64,000 nt of DNA from [Enterobacter] lignolyticus SCF1 (GCF_000164865.1 NC_014618.1:3224001-3288000); one strand, 5' to 3'. Shown: positions 7,348-16,640, numbered from the stretch's first letter. Notes: generated by a model from the sequence alone, not told the origin. Translations and numbers: made by a program.

Positions 7348-9079
7348 GTCGACGATCGCGCTCGACGGGCTTGTAAAACGCTTCGCCGGTATGGACAAAC
7401 CGGCGGTCGCGAAGCTCGACTGTACGATTCGCTCCGGCTATGTCACCGGGCTGGTCGGGCCGGACGGCGCGGGGAAAACCACCCTGATGCGGATGCTCGC
7501 CGGGCTGCTCAAGCCGGACGAAGGCCGCGCCAGCGTCATCGGTTTCGACCCTATCCATGACAACAGCGCCCTGCACGCGGCGCTGGGCTATATGCCGCAG
7601 AAATTTGGCCTGTATGAAGATCTGACGGTGATGGAAAACCTCAATCTCTATGCCGATCTACGCAGCGTCACCGGAGAGGCGCGGAAAAAAACCTTCGCCC
7701 GGCTGCTGGAATTCACCTCGCTCGGCCCCTTCACCGGTCGCTTAGCCGGGAAGCTTTCCGGCGGCATGAAGCAGAAGCTGGGGCTCGCCTGTACGCTGGT
7801 GGGCGAACCGAAGGTGCTGCTGCTCGATGAGCCCGGCGTCGGCGTCGACCCTATCTCACGCCGCGAGCTGTGGCAAATGGTGCACGAGCTGGCGGGCGAA
7901 GGGATGCTCATCCTCTGGAGCACCTCCTACCTCGACGAAGCCGAACAGTGCCGCGACGTGCTGCTGATGAACGAAGGCGAGCTGCTGTACCAGGGCGAGC
8001 CCAGGGCGCTGACCGACACCATGCGCGGCCGCAGCTTTTTGATGAGCAGCCCGACGGTCAATAACCGCCGCCTGCTCCAGCAGGTGCTGAAGCTGCCGCA
8101 GGTGAGCGACGGGATGATCCAGGGGCGCTCGGTACGCCTGATCCTGAAGAAAGAGGCCCGCGCCGACGATATTTGCCGCGCTGACGCGATGCCTGAGATA
8201 ACCCTCGACGAAACGGCGCCGCGCTTCGAGGATGCGTTTATTGACCTGCTCGGCGGGGCCGGGACCTCGGAATCGCCGCTGGGCGCCATTTTGCATACCG
8301 TGGAGGGCGCGAAAGACGAGACGGTCATTGAAGCCAGAGCGCTGACCAAAAAGTTTGGCGATTTTGCCGCCACCGATCGCGTCGACTTCAGCGTAAAACG
8401 CGGGGAGATCTTCGGCCTGCTCGGGCCCAACGGCGCGGGGAAATCCACCACCTTTAAGATGATGTGTGGCCTGCTGGTCCCCACCTCCGGCCAGGCGCTG
8501 GTGCTGGATATGGACCTCAAAGTGAGCTCCGGGAAGGCCCGTCAGCACCTGGGCTATATGGCGCAAAAATTCTCGCTCTACGGCAACCTGACGGTCGAGC
8601 AGAACCTGCGCTTTTTCTCCGGCGTGTACGGCCTGCGCGGCCGCGCACAGAGCGAAAAAATCGCCCGCATGAGCGAGGCCTTCGCCTTAAAGAGCATTGC
8701 CAGCCACGCCACCGACGACCTGCCGCTCGGCTATAAGCAGCGCCTGGCGCTGGCCTGCTCGCTGATGCACGAACCGGATATTCTGTTCCTCGATGAGCCG
8801 ACGTCAGGCGTCGACCCTCTCACCCGCCGCGAATTCTGGCTGCATATCAACAGCATGGTGGAAAAAGGGGTAACGGTGATGGTCACCACCCACTTTATGG
8901 ATGAGGCGGAATACTGCGACCGCATAGGGCTGGTGTACCGCGGCAAGCTTATCGCCAGCGGCACGCCCGATGCGCTAAAGGCGCAGGCGGCCGATGCCGC
9001 AACCCCGGACCCGACCATGGAGCAGGCGTTTATCACGCTTATCCACGACTGGGATAAGGAGCATACCGATGCGCAATAG
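7340..9079 (+). CDS. ybhF: ABC exporter ATP-binding protein YbhF (two nucleotide-binding domains)
   Basis: A 579-residue protein with two ABC ATPase domains in one chain. The first has Walker A GPDGAGKTT and signature LSGGMKQK; the second has Walker A GPNGAGKST, and the signature position reads PLGYKQRL, a degenerate form. Both have Walker B (LLLDEPGVGVDP; LFLDEPTSGVDP). It powers the YbhFSR exporter, reported in E. coli to affect tetracycline-type drug and cation sensitivity. The stop overlaps ybhS by 11 bases. Confidence 0.94.
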   Translation: MSESTIALDGLVKRFAGMDKPAVAKLDCTIRSGYVTGLVGPDGAGKTTLMRMLAGLLKPDEGRASVIGFDPIHDNSALHAALGYMPQKFGLYEDLTVMENLNLYADLRSVTGEARKKTFARLLEFTSLGPFTGRLAGKLSGGMKQKLGLACTLVGEPKVLLLDEPGVGVDPISRRELWQMVHELAGEGMLILWSTSYLDEAEQCRDVLLMNEGELLYQGEPRALTDTMRGRSFLMSSPTVNNRRLLQQVLKLPQVSDGMIQGRSVRLILKKEARADDICRADAMPEITLDETAPRFEDAFIDLLGGAGTSESPLGAILHTVEGAKDETVIEARALTKKFGDFAATDRVDFSVKRGEIFGLLGPNGAGKSTTFKMMCGLLVPTSGQALVLDMDLKVSSGKARQHLGYMAQKFSLYGNLTVEQNLRFFSGVYGLRGRAQSEKIARMSEAFALKSIASHATDDLPLGYKQRLALACSLMHEPDILFLDEPTSGVDPLTRREFWLHINSMVEKGVTVMVTTHFMDEAEYCDRIGLVYRGKLIASGTPDALKAQAADAATPDPTMEQAFITLIHDWDKEHTDAQ

Positions 9080-10202
9080 CCTTTTCTCCTGGCGGCGGGT
9101 GCGCGCCCTGTGCGTCAAAGAGACCCGGCAGATTGTCCGCGACCCCAGCAGCTGGCTGATCGCGGTGGTGATCCCGCTGATGCTGCTGTTTATCTTCGGC
9201 TACGGTATTAACCTCGACTCCAGTAAGCTGCGGGTCGGGATCCTGCTTGAGCAGCAAAGCCAGGAGGCGCTGGATTTCGCCCACGCCCTCACCGGCTCGC
9301 CCTATATTGACGCCACCATCAGCGACAGCCGCCAGGCGCTGATTCAAAAAATGCAGGCCGGGCGCATTCGCGGCCTGGTGGTGGTGCCGGTCAACTTCGA
9401 CAGCCAGATGGCGCGCCCCGGAGATACCGCGCCCATCCAGGTTATCACCGACGGCAGCGAGCCGAATACCGCCAACTTTGTGCAGGGCTACGTCCAGGGC
9501 ATCTGGCAGATCTGGCAACAGCAGCGCGCGCAGGACAACGGCGAAACCCTGGAGCCGCTGATCGACGTGCAGCTGCGCTACTGGTTCAACCCGGCGGCCA
9601 TCAGCCAGCATTTTATTATCCCCGGCGCGGTAACCATTATCATGACGGTGATCGGCGCGATCCTGACCTCGCTGGTGATCGCCCGCGAATGGGAGCGCGG
9701 CACCATGGAGGCGCTGCTGTCAACGGAGGTGACCCGCGTCGAGCTGCTGTTGTGCAAGCTTATCCCCTACTACTTTCTCGGCATGCTGGCGATGCTGCTC
9801 TGCATGCTGGTGGCGGTGTTTATCCTCGGCGTGCCGTACCGCGGCTCGCTGGTTATCCTGTTTCTGATAACCAGCCTGTTTTTACTGAGCACGCTGGGGA
9901 TGGGGCTGCTTATTTCCACCATCACCCGCAACCAGTTTAACGCCGCCCAGGTGGCGCTGAACGCGGCGTTTTTGCCGTCGATCATGCTGTCCGGCTTTAT
10001 TTTCCAGATAGACAGTATGCCCGCCGCGATTCGCGCAGTGACCTATATCATTCCGGCGCGCTATTTCGTCAGCACCCTGCAAAGCCTGTTTCTCGCCGGC
10101 AACATTCCGGTGGTGCTTTTCGTCAATACGCTGTTTTTGATTGCCTCGGCGGTGATGTTTATTGGCCTGACGTGGCTTAAAACCAAACGGCGGCTGGACT
10201 AA
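9069..10202 (+). CDS. ybhS: ABC-2 type exporter permease YbhS
   Basis: A 377-residue inner-membrane permease starting MRNSLFSWRR at ATG 9069, which gives the E. coli length. It has one N-terminal membrane helix (about residues 27-47), a large periplasmic loop, then five helices from about residue 180, the ABC-2 plan. The conserved segment REWERGTMEALLSTEV marks the coupling region. It overlaps ybhF by 11 bases and is followed 9 bases later by its partner ybhR; the two permeases likely form a heterodimer. Confidence 0.94.
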   Translation: MRNSLFSWRRVRALCVKETRQIVRDPSSWLIAVVIPLMLLFIFGYGINLDSSKLRVGILLEQQSQEALDFAHALTGSPYIDATISDSRQALIQKMQAGRIRGLVVVPVNFDSQMARPGDTAPIQVITDGSEPNTANFVQGYVQGIWQIWQQQRAQDNGETLEPLIDVQLRYWFNPAAISQHFIIPGAVTIIMTVIGAILTSLVIAREWERGTMEALLSTEVTRVELLLCKLIPYYFLGMLAMLLCMLVAVFILGVPYRGSLVILFLITSLFLLSTLGMGLLISTITRNQFNAAQVALNAAFLPSIMLSGFIFQIDSMPAAIRAVTYIIPARYFVSTLQSLFLAGNIPVVLFVNTLFLIASAVMFIGLTWLKTKRRLD

Positions 10203-10211
10203 GGAGCGACA

Positions 10212-11318
10212 ATGTTTTATCGACTACTGACGCTAATTCGCAAAGAGCTGCAGTCGCTGCTGCGCGAACCGCAGACCCGCGCCATTCTGATTATGCCGGT
10301 GCTGATTCAGGTGCTGCTGTTCCCGTTTGCCGCCACCCTTGAGGTGACCAACGCCACCATCGCCATCTACGACGAAGATAACGGCCAGCACTCCGTGGAG
10401 CTGACCCAGCGCTTCGCCCGCGCCAAAGCGTTTACCCACGTGCTGCTGCTGAAAAGCCCGCAGGAGATCCAGCCGACTATCGACACGCAAAAAGCGCTCC
10501 TGCTGGTGCGTTTCCCGGCGGATTTCTCGCGCAATCTCGACCGCTTCGAAACGGCGCCGATGCAGCTGATTCTCGACGGGCGCAACTCCAACAGCGCGCA
10601 GATCGCGGCGAATTATTTGCAGCAAATCGTTGAGAACTACCAGCAGGAGCTGCTGGAGGGGAAAGCCAAACCCAACAACAGCGAGCTGGTTGTCCGCAAC
10701 TGGTATAACCCGAATCTGGACTATAAGTGGTTCGTGGTGCCGTCGCTTATCGCCATGATAACCACCATCGGCGTGATGATTGTGACCTCGCTGTCCGTGG
10801 CGCGCGAGCGCGAACAGGGGACGCTGGATCAGCTGCTGGTCTCTCCGCTCGCCACCTGGCAGATTTTCGTCGGCAAAGCCGTTCCGGCGCTGATAGTCGC
10901 CACCTTTCAGGCCACTATCGTGCTGGGCGTCGGCATCTGGGCCTATCAGATCCCCTTTGCCGGATCGCTGCTGCTGTTTTACTTCACGATGGTGGTCTAC
11001 GGCCTGTCGCTGGTCGGTTTCGGCCTGCTGATTTCGTCGCTGTGCTCAACGCAGCAGCAGGCGTTTATCGGCGTTTTCGTCTTTATGATGCCGGCCATTC
11101 TGCTGTCAGGGTATGTTTCCCCGGTGGAGAATATGCCCGTATGGCTACAGGACGTGACGTGGATTAACCCGATTCGTCACTTTACCGATATTACCAAGCA
11201 GATTTACCTCAAGGACGCCAGCTTTGACATCGTCTGGCAAAGTTTGTGGCCGCTGCTGGTGATAGCGGCCACGACGGGATCAGTGGCGTACGCGATGTTC
11301 CGCCGGAAGATTGCTTAA
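10212..11318 (+). CDS. ybhR: ABC-2 type exporter permease YbhR
   Basis: A 368-residue permease, the same size as E. coli YbhR, with the same topology as YbhS: an N-terminal helix, a periplasmic domain, then a block of five helices. The conserved coupling motif is REREQGTLDQLLVSPL. An RBS (AAGGAG) precedes ATG 10212. It is the last gene of cecR-ybhGFSR. Its 3' end overlaps the convergent ybhQ gene by 39 bases, so the two transcripts are complementary there. Confidence 0.94.
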   Translation: MFYRLLTLIRKELQSLLREPQTRAILIMPVLIQVLLFPFAATLEVTNATIAIYDEDNGQHSVELTQRFARAKAFTHVLLLKSPQEIQPTIDTQKALLLVRFPADFSRNLDRFETAPMQLILDGRNSNSAQIAANYLQQIVENYQQELLEGKAKPNNSELVVRNWYNPNLDYKWFVVPSLIAMITTIGVMIVTSLSVAREREQGTLDQLLVSPLATWQIFVGKAVPALIVATFQATIVLGVGIWAYQIPFAGSLLLFYFTMVVYGLSLVGFGLLISSLCSTQQQAFIGVFVFMMPAILLSGYVSPVENMPVWLQDVTWINPIRHFTDITKQIYLKDASFDIVWQSLWPLLVIAATTGSVAYAMFRRKIA

Positions 11319-11690
11319 CTTTTTGTCCTTCACCAGCAGCGAAACCACCGCTGGCCCGGCCAGGATAACCACGCCGGCCAGGGCCAGCAGAAAATTGTTA
11401 TGCAGCACGCGCGACAGCAGCCACAGCACGATCACCGCGTTGCCGAAATACCAGGTGGTGGTGAGCTCTTCAAGGAAATCACCAATATCGCGCAGACGCG
11501 CTTCCTGATGGCGCTGCAAAAAAAGCATGGTCAGCAGCGTCGCGCCGTATAGTGCGCACAGGCCCAGACCGACGTGCACCAGCAGGCCGCTCATCCATCC
11601 CATGACCAGGACAGCGACCACCAGCAGATGCAATATAATCTGCCAGCAGCTCAGGCCGGTTACGACACGAACATGTTGTTGCCACTTCAT
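11280..11690 (-). CDS. ybhQ: inner membrane protein YbhQ
   Basis: A 136-residue membrane protein of unknown function, close to E. coli YbhQ along its length (MKWQQHVRV; LEELTTTWYFG; KDKKL near the end). Four hydrophobic segments are visible (about 14-36, 38-58, 80-98, 101-120). It is transcribed towards ybhR and overlaps its 3' end by 39 bases. In E. coli, ybhP, clsB (ybhO), ybhN and ybhM lie between ybhQ and ybhL; none is present here. Confidence 0.9.
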   Translation of the reverse strand: MKWQQHVRVVTGLSCWQIILHLLVVAVLVMGWMSGLLVHVGLGLCALYGATLLTMLFLQRHQEARLRDIGDFLEELTTTWYFGNAVIVLWLLSRVLHNNFLLALAGVVILAGPAVVSLLVKDKKLSNLPAEHRVRH

Positions 11691-11867
11691 GGCATCTCTC
11701 CTGCAGCATTTTTGACTCGTATTCAGAGTACCGGACTTTACGGAAAATTCCGTAATACCGCATCTTTTTGTGATGGCTACTACATTATTTCGTGCAGAAA
11801 TGAGAGCAGCAGAAAGGAATTTTGCAGCGGAAAAGGCCCCGGGCGCAGGCGCGCCCGGAGCCCGAAA

Positions 11868-12572
11868 TCAGCGACGGTTGCCGAAAATACGCAGCAGCAT
11901 CAGGAACAGGTTGATAAAGTCGAGGTACAGCGTCAGCGCGCCAAGAATGGCGTATTTGCGCATCGTGCTGCTGTCGCGGGTATCAATCTGCTCGCCGATC
12001 GCCTTCAGCTTCTGGGTGTCGTACGCCGTCAGGCCGACAAACACCAGCACGCCGATATAGGTCACGGCCCACATCAGCGGCGTGCTCTTCAGCCAGATAT
12101 TGACCAGCGACGCCAGAACGATGCCAATCAGCGCCATAAACAGCATTTTGCCAACACCGCTCAGGTCGCGTTTGGTGGTATAGCCGTAGAGGCTCATCGC
12201 GCCGAACATCCCGGCGGTAACCACAAAGGTGCTGGCGATCGAGCTGTAGGTGTAGACGAGAAAAATGCTGGCGAGCGTGAGCCCGGTCAGCGCCGAATAG
12301 AGCATGAACAGCGTGGTGGCGAGACCCGCGCTCAAGCGCTGGACCATGCCTGACAGTACGAATACCAGCGCCAGCTGAGCGATAACCAGCCCGAAGAAGG
12401 TGATTTTGCTGGAGAAGACGAACATCATCACCTCCGGCGTGTTCGCCGCATACCAAGCGACAAAGGCCGTCAGCAGCAGCCCGCACGTCATCCAGCCATA
12501 AACCTGCGCCATATAGGTTTGCAGGCCAGAGCGCGCCTGCACGATAGTATCGGAACGAGGAAATCGGTCCAT
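11868..12572 (-). CDS. ybhL: Bax inhibitor-1 family inner membrane protein YbhL
   Basis: A 234-residue protein of the BI-1/TMBIM family with seven hydrophobic segments. E. coli YbhL is the same length and shares MDRFPRSD at the start and the end LYLDFINLFLMLLRIFGNRR. The start is placed at ATG 12570-12572, preceded by AGGAG; an upstream in-frame extension lacks support. The E. coli role is unclear (family members are linked to calcium leak and membrane protease interaction). It stands alone between ybhQ and moaE, 60 bases from the latter. Confidence 0.92.
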   Translation of the reverse strand: MDRFPRSDTIVQARSGLQTYMAQVYGWMTCGLLLTAFVAWYAANTPEVMMFVFSSKITFFGLVIAQLALVFVLSGMVQRLSAGLATTLFMLYSALTGLTLASIFLVYTYSSIASTFVVTAGMFGAMSLYGYTTKRDLSGVGKMLFMALIGIVLASLVNIWLKSTPLMWAVTYIGVLVFVGLTAYDTQKLKAIGEQIDTRDSSTMRKYAILGALTLYLDFINLFLMLLRIFGNRR

Positions 12573-12632
12573 GATGGTCTCCTGATTAAACGATCGCCCG
12601 CGAGGGGATAATAAAACTAAGCGTATCACATT

Positions 12633-13088
12633 CTACTGCCAACGCTCTGCCGCTTCACGATCGCTGTCGCGCGCGTCCACCCAGCGTTCGCCTTCCGGCG
12701 TGGCTTCCCGTTTCCAGAAGGGCGCCCGGGTTTTCAGGTAGTCCATCACAAACTCGCCAGCGGCAAACGCGCTGCTGCGGTGCGCGCTGGTCACGCCGAC
12801 GAAGACAATCTCTTCGCCCGGCCACATTTCGCCGATGCGGTGGATAAGCGTTACCCGCCCGAGCGGCCAGCGGCTGCGGGCTTCTTCAACAATCTCCGCC
12901 AGCGCCTTCTCCGTCATGCCGGGATAGTGCTCCAGGGTCAGCGCTTTTACGCTGTCGCCCAGGTTGTGGTTACGCACCTTGCCGGTGAACGTCACCACCG
13001 CGCCGTCCTCGTCGCGCCCGGCAAGCCAGCGGTATTCCGCGCCGACGTCAAACGCGGCGGTATCGACGATAATACGGGTTTCGCTCAT
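12633..13088 (-). CDS. moaE: molybdopterin synthase catalytic subunit MoaE
   Basis: A 151-residue large subunit of molybdopterin synthase, which with MoaD inserts two sulfurs into cyclic pyranopterin monophosphate to make molybdopterin. Family motifs include FTGKVRNHN, LTLEHYPGM, HRIGEMWPGE and the active-site Lys region (MDYLKTRAPFWKRE). It is the last gene of moaABCDE, one base after moaD. Size agrees with E. coli (150). Confidence 0.97.
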   Translation of the reverse strand: MSETRIIVDTAAFDVGAEYRWLAGRDEDGAVVTFTGKVRNHNLGDSVKALTLEHYPGMTEKALAEIVEEARSRWPLGRVTLIHRIGEMWPGEEIVFVGVTSAHRSSAFAAGEFVMDYLKTRAPFWKREATPEGERWVDARDSDREAAERWQ

Positions 13089-13089
13089 T

Positions 13090-13338
13090 TCAGCCTCCCG
13101 TCACCGGCGGAAAGAAGGCCACCTCATCGCCGTCGGCGAGGGGATGATCGAATGCCACCAGCGTCTGATTGACGGCGGCCAGCAGCTTGCCTTCCTCCAG
13201 CGCCAGCGCCCAGCGGTCGCCGCGGCTCGCCAGCTGCTGGCGCAGGGTTTCAACATTGTCCGCCGCGAGCGTCTCAAACGTCAGCCTGTCGGTGCCGACC
13301 AGTTCGCGCACCTGCGCGAAAAAAAGTACGTTAATCAT
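13090..13338 (-). CDS. moaD: molybdopterin synthase sulfur carrier subunit MoaD
   Basis: An 82-residue ubiquitin-like sulfur carrier ending FFPPVTGG; the C-terminal Gly-Gly is adenylated by MoeB and thiocarboxylated to donate sulfur to MoaE. The start is taken at ATG 13336-13338 (MINVLFFAQVRELVG), matching the E. coli start and overlapping moaC by 8 bases; a longer upstream reading lies in moaC. Confidence 0.97.
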   Translation of the reverse strand: MINVLFFAQVRELVGTDRLTFETLAADNVETLRQQLASRGDRWALALEEGKLLAAVNQTLVAFDHPLADGDEVAFFPPVTGG

Positions 13339-13816
13339 TCGGTTGCGCCCTAAAATCTCCGGATTTACCGCCGCTTTTCGCCAGCAGGCGAACCGGGCCA
13401 ATCACCATATCCTTTTGTACCGCTTTGCACATGTCATAGATGGTCAGCGCCGCCACGGACGCGGCGGTCAAGGCTTCCATTTCGACGCCGGTTTTCCCGG
13501 TCAGGCGGCACAGCGCCTCAACACGCACCCGGCTATGCTCGGGCTGCGCCTGCAGATTGACCTCCACCTTGCTGAGCATCAGCGGATGGCACAGCGGGAT
13601 AAGCTCCCAGGTGCGTTTCGCCGCCTGGATCCCGGCGATGCGCGCGGTGGCGAAAACGTCGCCCTTGTGATGGCGCCCGTCGACGATCATCGCGAGGGTT
13701 TCCGGCAGCATGGTGACGAAGGCTTCAGCGCTGGCTTCGCGAACCGTCTCGGCCTTTGCCGAGACGTCGACCATATGCGCTTCGCCTGCGGCGTTAATGT
13801 GGGTCAGTTGCGACAT
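13331..13816 (-). CDS. moaC: cyclic pyranopterin monophosphate synthase MoaC
   Basis: A 161-residue enzyme that converts the MoaA product into cyclic pyranopterin monophosphate. Motifs include MVDVSAKAETVREA, IPLCHPLMLSKV and GVEMEALTAASVAALTIYDM with the conserved Lys-Asp region near the end. It is 3 bases downstream of moaB and overlaps moaD. Length equals E. coli MoaC. Confidence 0.97.
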   Translation of the reverse strand: MSQLTHINAAGEAHMVDVSAKAETVREASAEAFVTMLPETLAMIVDGRHHKGDVFATARIAGIQAAKRTWELIPLCHPLMLSKVEVNLQAQPEHSRVRVEALCRLTGKTGVEMEALTAASVAALTIYDMCKAVQKDMVIGPVRLLAKSGGKSGDFRAQPND

Positions 13817-13819
13817 AGC

Positions 13820-14332
13820 TTATTTCTTTAAATGAGGATGAAAGTTACACGGGCGCGTACGCGCATCGAGCTGCGGCGCGATAATATTTTCCCAGGCGGT
13901 GCGGCAGGCTTTGGTCGAGCCCGGCATCGCGAAAATCAGCGTGCGGTTCGCCACCCCCGCGACCGCGCGGGACTGCAGCGTCGAGGTGCCAATTTCTTCA
14001 AACGACAGCATCCGGAACACTTCGCCGAAACCTTCGATTTCGCGATCGAACAGCGGCAGCAGCGCTTCCGGCGCCTGGTCGCCGTCGGTAAAACCGGTGC
14101 CGCCGTTAATCAGCACCACCTGAACGTCATCGCGGGCTATCCACGCGGAAACCTGCGCGCGAATGGCGTAGCGGTTTTCTTTCACGATGGCTTTATCGAC
14201 CACCTGATGCCCGGCCTCATGCGCCACATCGCGCAGATAGTGGCCGGAGGTATCGTCTTCTTCGCCGCGGCGGCTGGACACGGTAAGAACCGCAATGCGG
14301 GTCGGGATAAATTCAGCGCTCACCTGACTCAT
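13820..14332 (-). CDS. moaB: molybdenum cofactor biosynthesis protein MoaB
   Basis: A 170-residue MogA/MoaB-fold protein with the pterin/nucleotide-binding loop INGGTGFTDGDQ and the downstream MPGSTKACRTAWENI. In E. coli, MoaB binds GTP or pterin but its adenylating activity is doubtful, MogA carrying that step. It is the second gene of the moa operon. Confidence 0.96.
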   Translation of the reverse strand: MSQVSAEFIPTRIAVLTVSSRRGEEDDTSGHYLRDVAHEAGHQVVDKAIVKENRYAIRAQVSAWIARDDVQVVLINGGTGFTDGDQAPEALLPLFDREIEGFGEVFRMLSFEEIGTSTLQSRAVAGVANRTLIFAMPGSTKACRTAWENIIAPQLDARTRPCNFHPHLKK

Positions 14333-14358
14333 GGAAAAACTCCTTGTTCGTTACGGCG

Positions 14359-15348
14359 TTAACCGCCGATATATGAGAGGTTCTGGGTAATTCCGGTATT
14401 GCCCTGATGCAGGAAATGGGTCTGCTTTTTCGCGGTCAGCGCGCTTGAGATCCGCGCCTCCAGCGCCTGCTGCTGGGTATCGTCAGCCATCAGATCGCGC
14501 AGACTGATGCCGCCGTCGCCAAACAGGCACAGGTGCAGTTTTCCCGTCGAGGAGACGCGCAGACGGTTACAGCTGGCGCAAAAGTCTTTTTCATACGGCA
14601 TGATTAAGCCGATCTCTCCGGCGTAATCCGGATGACAAAAGACCTGCGCCGGGCCGTCGCTGCGCTGTCGGAGTTGATGGATCCAGCCACGCTTAAGCAG
14701 TTCATCACGCAGCACCATGCCTGAGATATGGTGCTTGCGGAACAGGTCACTGCCCTCGCCGGTTTCCATTAGCTCAATGAAGCGTAACTGAATGCGGCGC
14801 GGTTTGATCCAGGCCAGAAAGGTGTCGAGCTGGTGGTGGTTGACATCGCGCATCAGCACGGTGTTGACCTTCACTTTATCAAAGCCCGCGGCGAATGCGG
14901 CATCAATACCGTCCATCACCTGCCGGAACTTGTCCTGCCCGGTGATGGCGTGAAACTGACGGGCATCCAGGCTGTCGACGCTGACGTTGACGTGCGTCAG
15001 GCCGGCATCGCGCCAGAGCGCGGCATCGCGCGCCAGGCGATAACCGTTGGTGGTCACCGCAATCTGGCGAATCACCGGGTTTTCCCGCACCGCCGCGATA
15101 ATGTCGACAAAGTCGCGGCGCAGCGACGGTTCCCCGCCGGTCAGGCGCACTTTTTCCGTGCCGAGCGCGGAGAAGGCGCGGGTCACGCGACGAATTTCAT
15201 CGACGGTAAGAAAACCGTTATTGCTGACGCTGCCGGGCTTGTAGCCATCCGGCAGGCAGTAGGTGCAACGAAAATTGCACACATCGGTTATCGACAGACG
15301 CAAATAGTAAAACTTGCGTGCGAAAGCATCAGTGAGTTGTGAGGCCAT
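14359..15348 (-). CDS. moaA: GTP 3',8-cyclase MoaA (radical SAM)
   Basis: A 329-residue radical SAM enzyme for the first step of Moco synthesis (GTP to 3',8-cyclo-H2-GTP). The N-terminal cluster motif is CNFRCTYC; the C-terminal cluster cysteines are in CASCNRL and LCLFGDGG; the chain ends with the conserved Gly-Gly. ATG 15346-15348 (MASQLTDAFARKF) is the E. coli start; in-frame codons upstream lie in the riboswitch leader. First gene of moaABCDE. Confidence 0.97.
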   Translation of the reverse strand: MASQLTDAFARKFYYLRLSITDVCNFRCTYCLPDGYKPGSVSNNGFLTVDEIRRVTRAFSALGTEKVRLTGGEPSLRRDFVDIIAAVRENPVIRQIAVTTNGYRLARDAALWRDAGLTHVNVSVDSLDARQFHAITGQDKFRQVMDGIDAAFAAGFDKVKVNTVLMRDVNHHQLDTFLAWIKPRRIQLRFIELMETGEGSDLFRKHHISGMVLRDELLKRGWIHQLRQRSDGPAQVFCHPDYAGEIGLIMPYEKDFCASCNRLRVSSTGKLHLCLFGDGGISLRDLMADDTQQQALEARISSALTAKKQTHFLHQGNTGITQNLSYIGG

Positions 15349-15351
15349 ATA

Positions 15352-15462
15352 CACCTTTCCAGATACGGGAGGCACAGTCATTTCTTCCTGTACCCTGGTG
15401 GCGACGTCGCCGTCGCCACGGCCAGAACACCGTATCCGCAGACCCAGGTGCAAAGGCTAGAG
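15352..15462 (-). promoter_or_regulatory. Moco (molybdenum cofactor) riboswitch, moaA leader
   Basis: The minus-strand leader between moaA and its promoter closely follows the E. coli moaA Moco-motif RNA as I remember it. It runs from CTAGCC TTTGCACCTGGGT through GATACGGTG, a long GC hairpin (GGCGACGGCGACGTCGCC), AGGAAGAAATGACT, to CCTCCCGTATCTGGAAAGGTG just before the ATG. GATACGG and CCGTATC pair across the aptamer. In E. coli this RNA represses moa when Moco is plentiful. Confidence 0.85.
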
Positions 15463-15693
15463 TGTAGCTTCATCAGAAGCAGGTAATGCCGATAGTAGCG
15501 TGTAAATAGCGCTTTCGCCATTCAACGTTTACGCTATATAAACTTGTATATAGCGACATGATCGTGCACTTTCACTACAGAATACGCATAAATCACGCTT
15601 TTGCATTGATATGCATCATTTTGCCGGGCTCCGGGCATCGTCTTTTAGGGGTAGTTCGGATACTCTTAGGTTGTTTAAGTCATAAGGAATTTT
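15463..15693. other. intergenic region between the moaA leader and ybhK
   Basis: No gene is seen. It should hold the moaA promoter on the left and the ybhK promoter on the right. The only visible feature is AT-rich sequence with repeated TATATA-like steps around 15532-15556. Short open frames here have no coding signs. Confidence 0.5.
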
Positions 15694-16602
15694 ATGCGCA
15701 ATCGTACTTTTGCGGATCTCGATCGCGTCGTCGCGCTGGGCGGCGGGCACGGTCTGGGACGCGTGATGTCCTCCCTCTCTTCGCTGGGATCTCGTTTAAC
15801 CGGGATTGTTACGACCACGGATAACGGCGGATCCACCGGACGCATTCGCCGCTCGGAGGGCGGTATCGCCTGGGGAGATATGCGCAATTGCCTGAACCAG
15901 CTGATTACCGAACCCAGCGTGGCGTCGGCGATGTTTGAGTACCGTTTTAGCGGTAATGGCGAACTTTCCGGCCATAACCTCGGAAATTTGATGCTAAAGG
16001 CGCTGGATCACCTGAGCGTGCGCCCTCTTGAGGCGATCAATTTAATCAAAAACCTGCTGAAGGTTGACGCCTCGCTGATCCCGATGTCGGAAATGGCCGT
16101 CGATCTGATGGCTATCGATGCTGAAGGCCACGAGGTGTACGGCGAAGTCAACATCGACCAGCTCGCGGTGCCGCCAAAAGAGCTCTCGCTCTACCCCGCC
16201 GTCGCCACGACCCGGGAAGCGGTGCAGGCCATTGCCCAGGCCGACCTGATACTGATTGGGCCGGGCAGTTTTTACACCAGCCTGATGCCGATTCTGCTGC
16301 TGCCGGAGATGGCGCAGGCCCTGCGCCGCACCCCGGCGCCGATGGTCTATATCGCCAACCTCGGGCGGGAACTCAGCCCGGCGGCCGCCAGCCTGACGCT
16401 ACGGGAACGAGTGAGCACCATGGAGCACTACGTCGGCAAACCGGCGATCGACGCGGTGGTCGTCGGCCCGCATGAGGATATCCGCGGCATGGAAGACCGC
16501 GTGGTCATCCAGCGGCCGCTCGAGGCCCGCGATATTCGCTACCGCCACGATCGCCACCTGCTGCGCAAGGCGCTGGAAGACGCGATTCAGTTGCTGGGGT
16601 AA
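15694..16602 (+). CDS. ybhK: YvcK/CofD-like family protein YbhK
   Basis: A 302-residue protein, the same length as E. coli YbhK (gluconeogenesis factor family, Rossmann-like). The N-terminal glycine loop is VVALGGGHGLGRVM, followed by the family motif TTTDNGGSTGRIR and later IGPGSFYTSLMP. In Bacillus the homologue YvcK is required for growth on gluconeogenic substrates and binds UDP-sugars; the enterobacterial role is unproved. It is divergent from moaA, preceded by AAGGAA, and followed by pmrC. Confidence 0.93.
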   Translation: MRNRTFADLDRVVALGGGHGLGRVMSSLSSLGSRLTGIVTTTDNGGSTGRIRRSEGGIAWGDMRNCLNQLITEPSVASAMFEYRFSGNGELSGHNLGNLMLKALDHLSVRPLEAINLIKNLLKVDASLIPMSEMAVDLMAIDAEGHEVYGEVNIDQLAVPPKELSLYPAVATTREAVQAIAQADLILIGPGSFYTSLMPILLLPEMAQALRRTPAPMVYIANLGRELSPAAASLTLRERVSTMEHYVGKPAIDAVVVGPHEDIRGMEDRVVIQRPLEARDIRYRHDRHLLRKALEDAIQLLG

Positions 16603-16640
16603 ACGCAGTTTCCTGCCGAAGGTGACGGACGATGGCTCAG

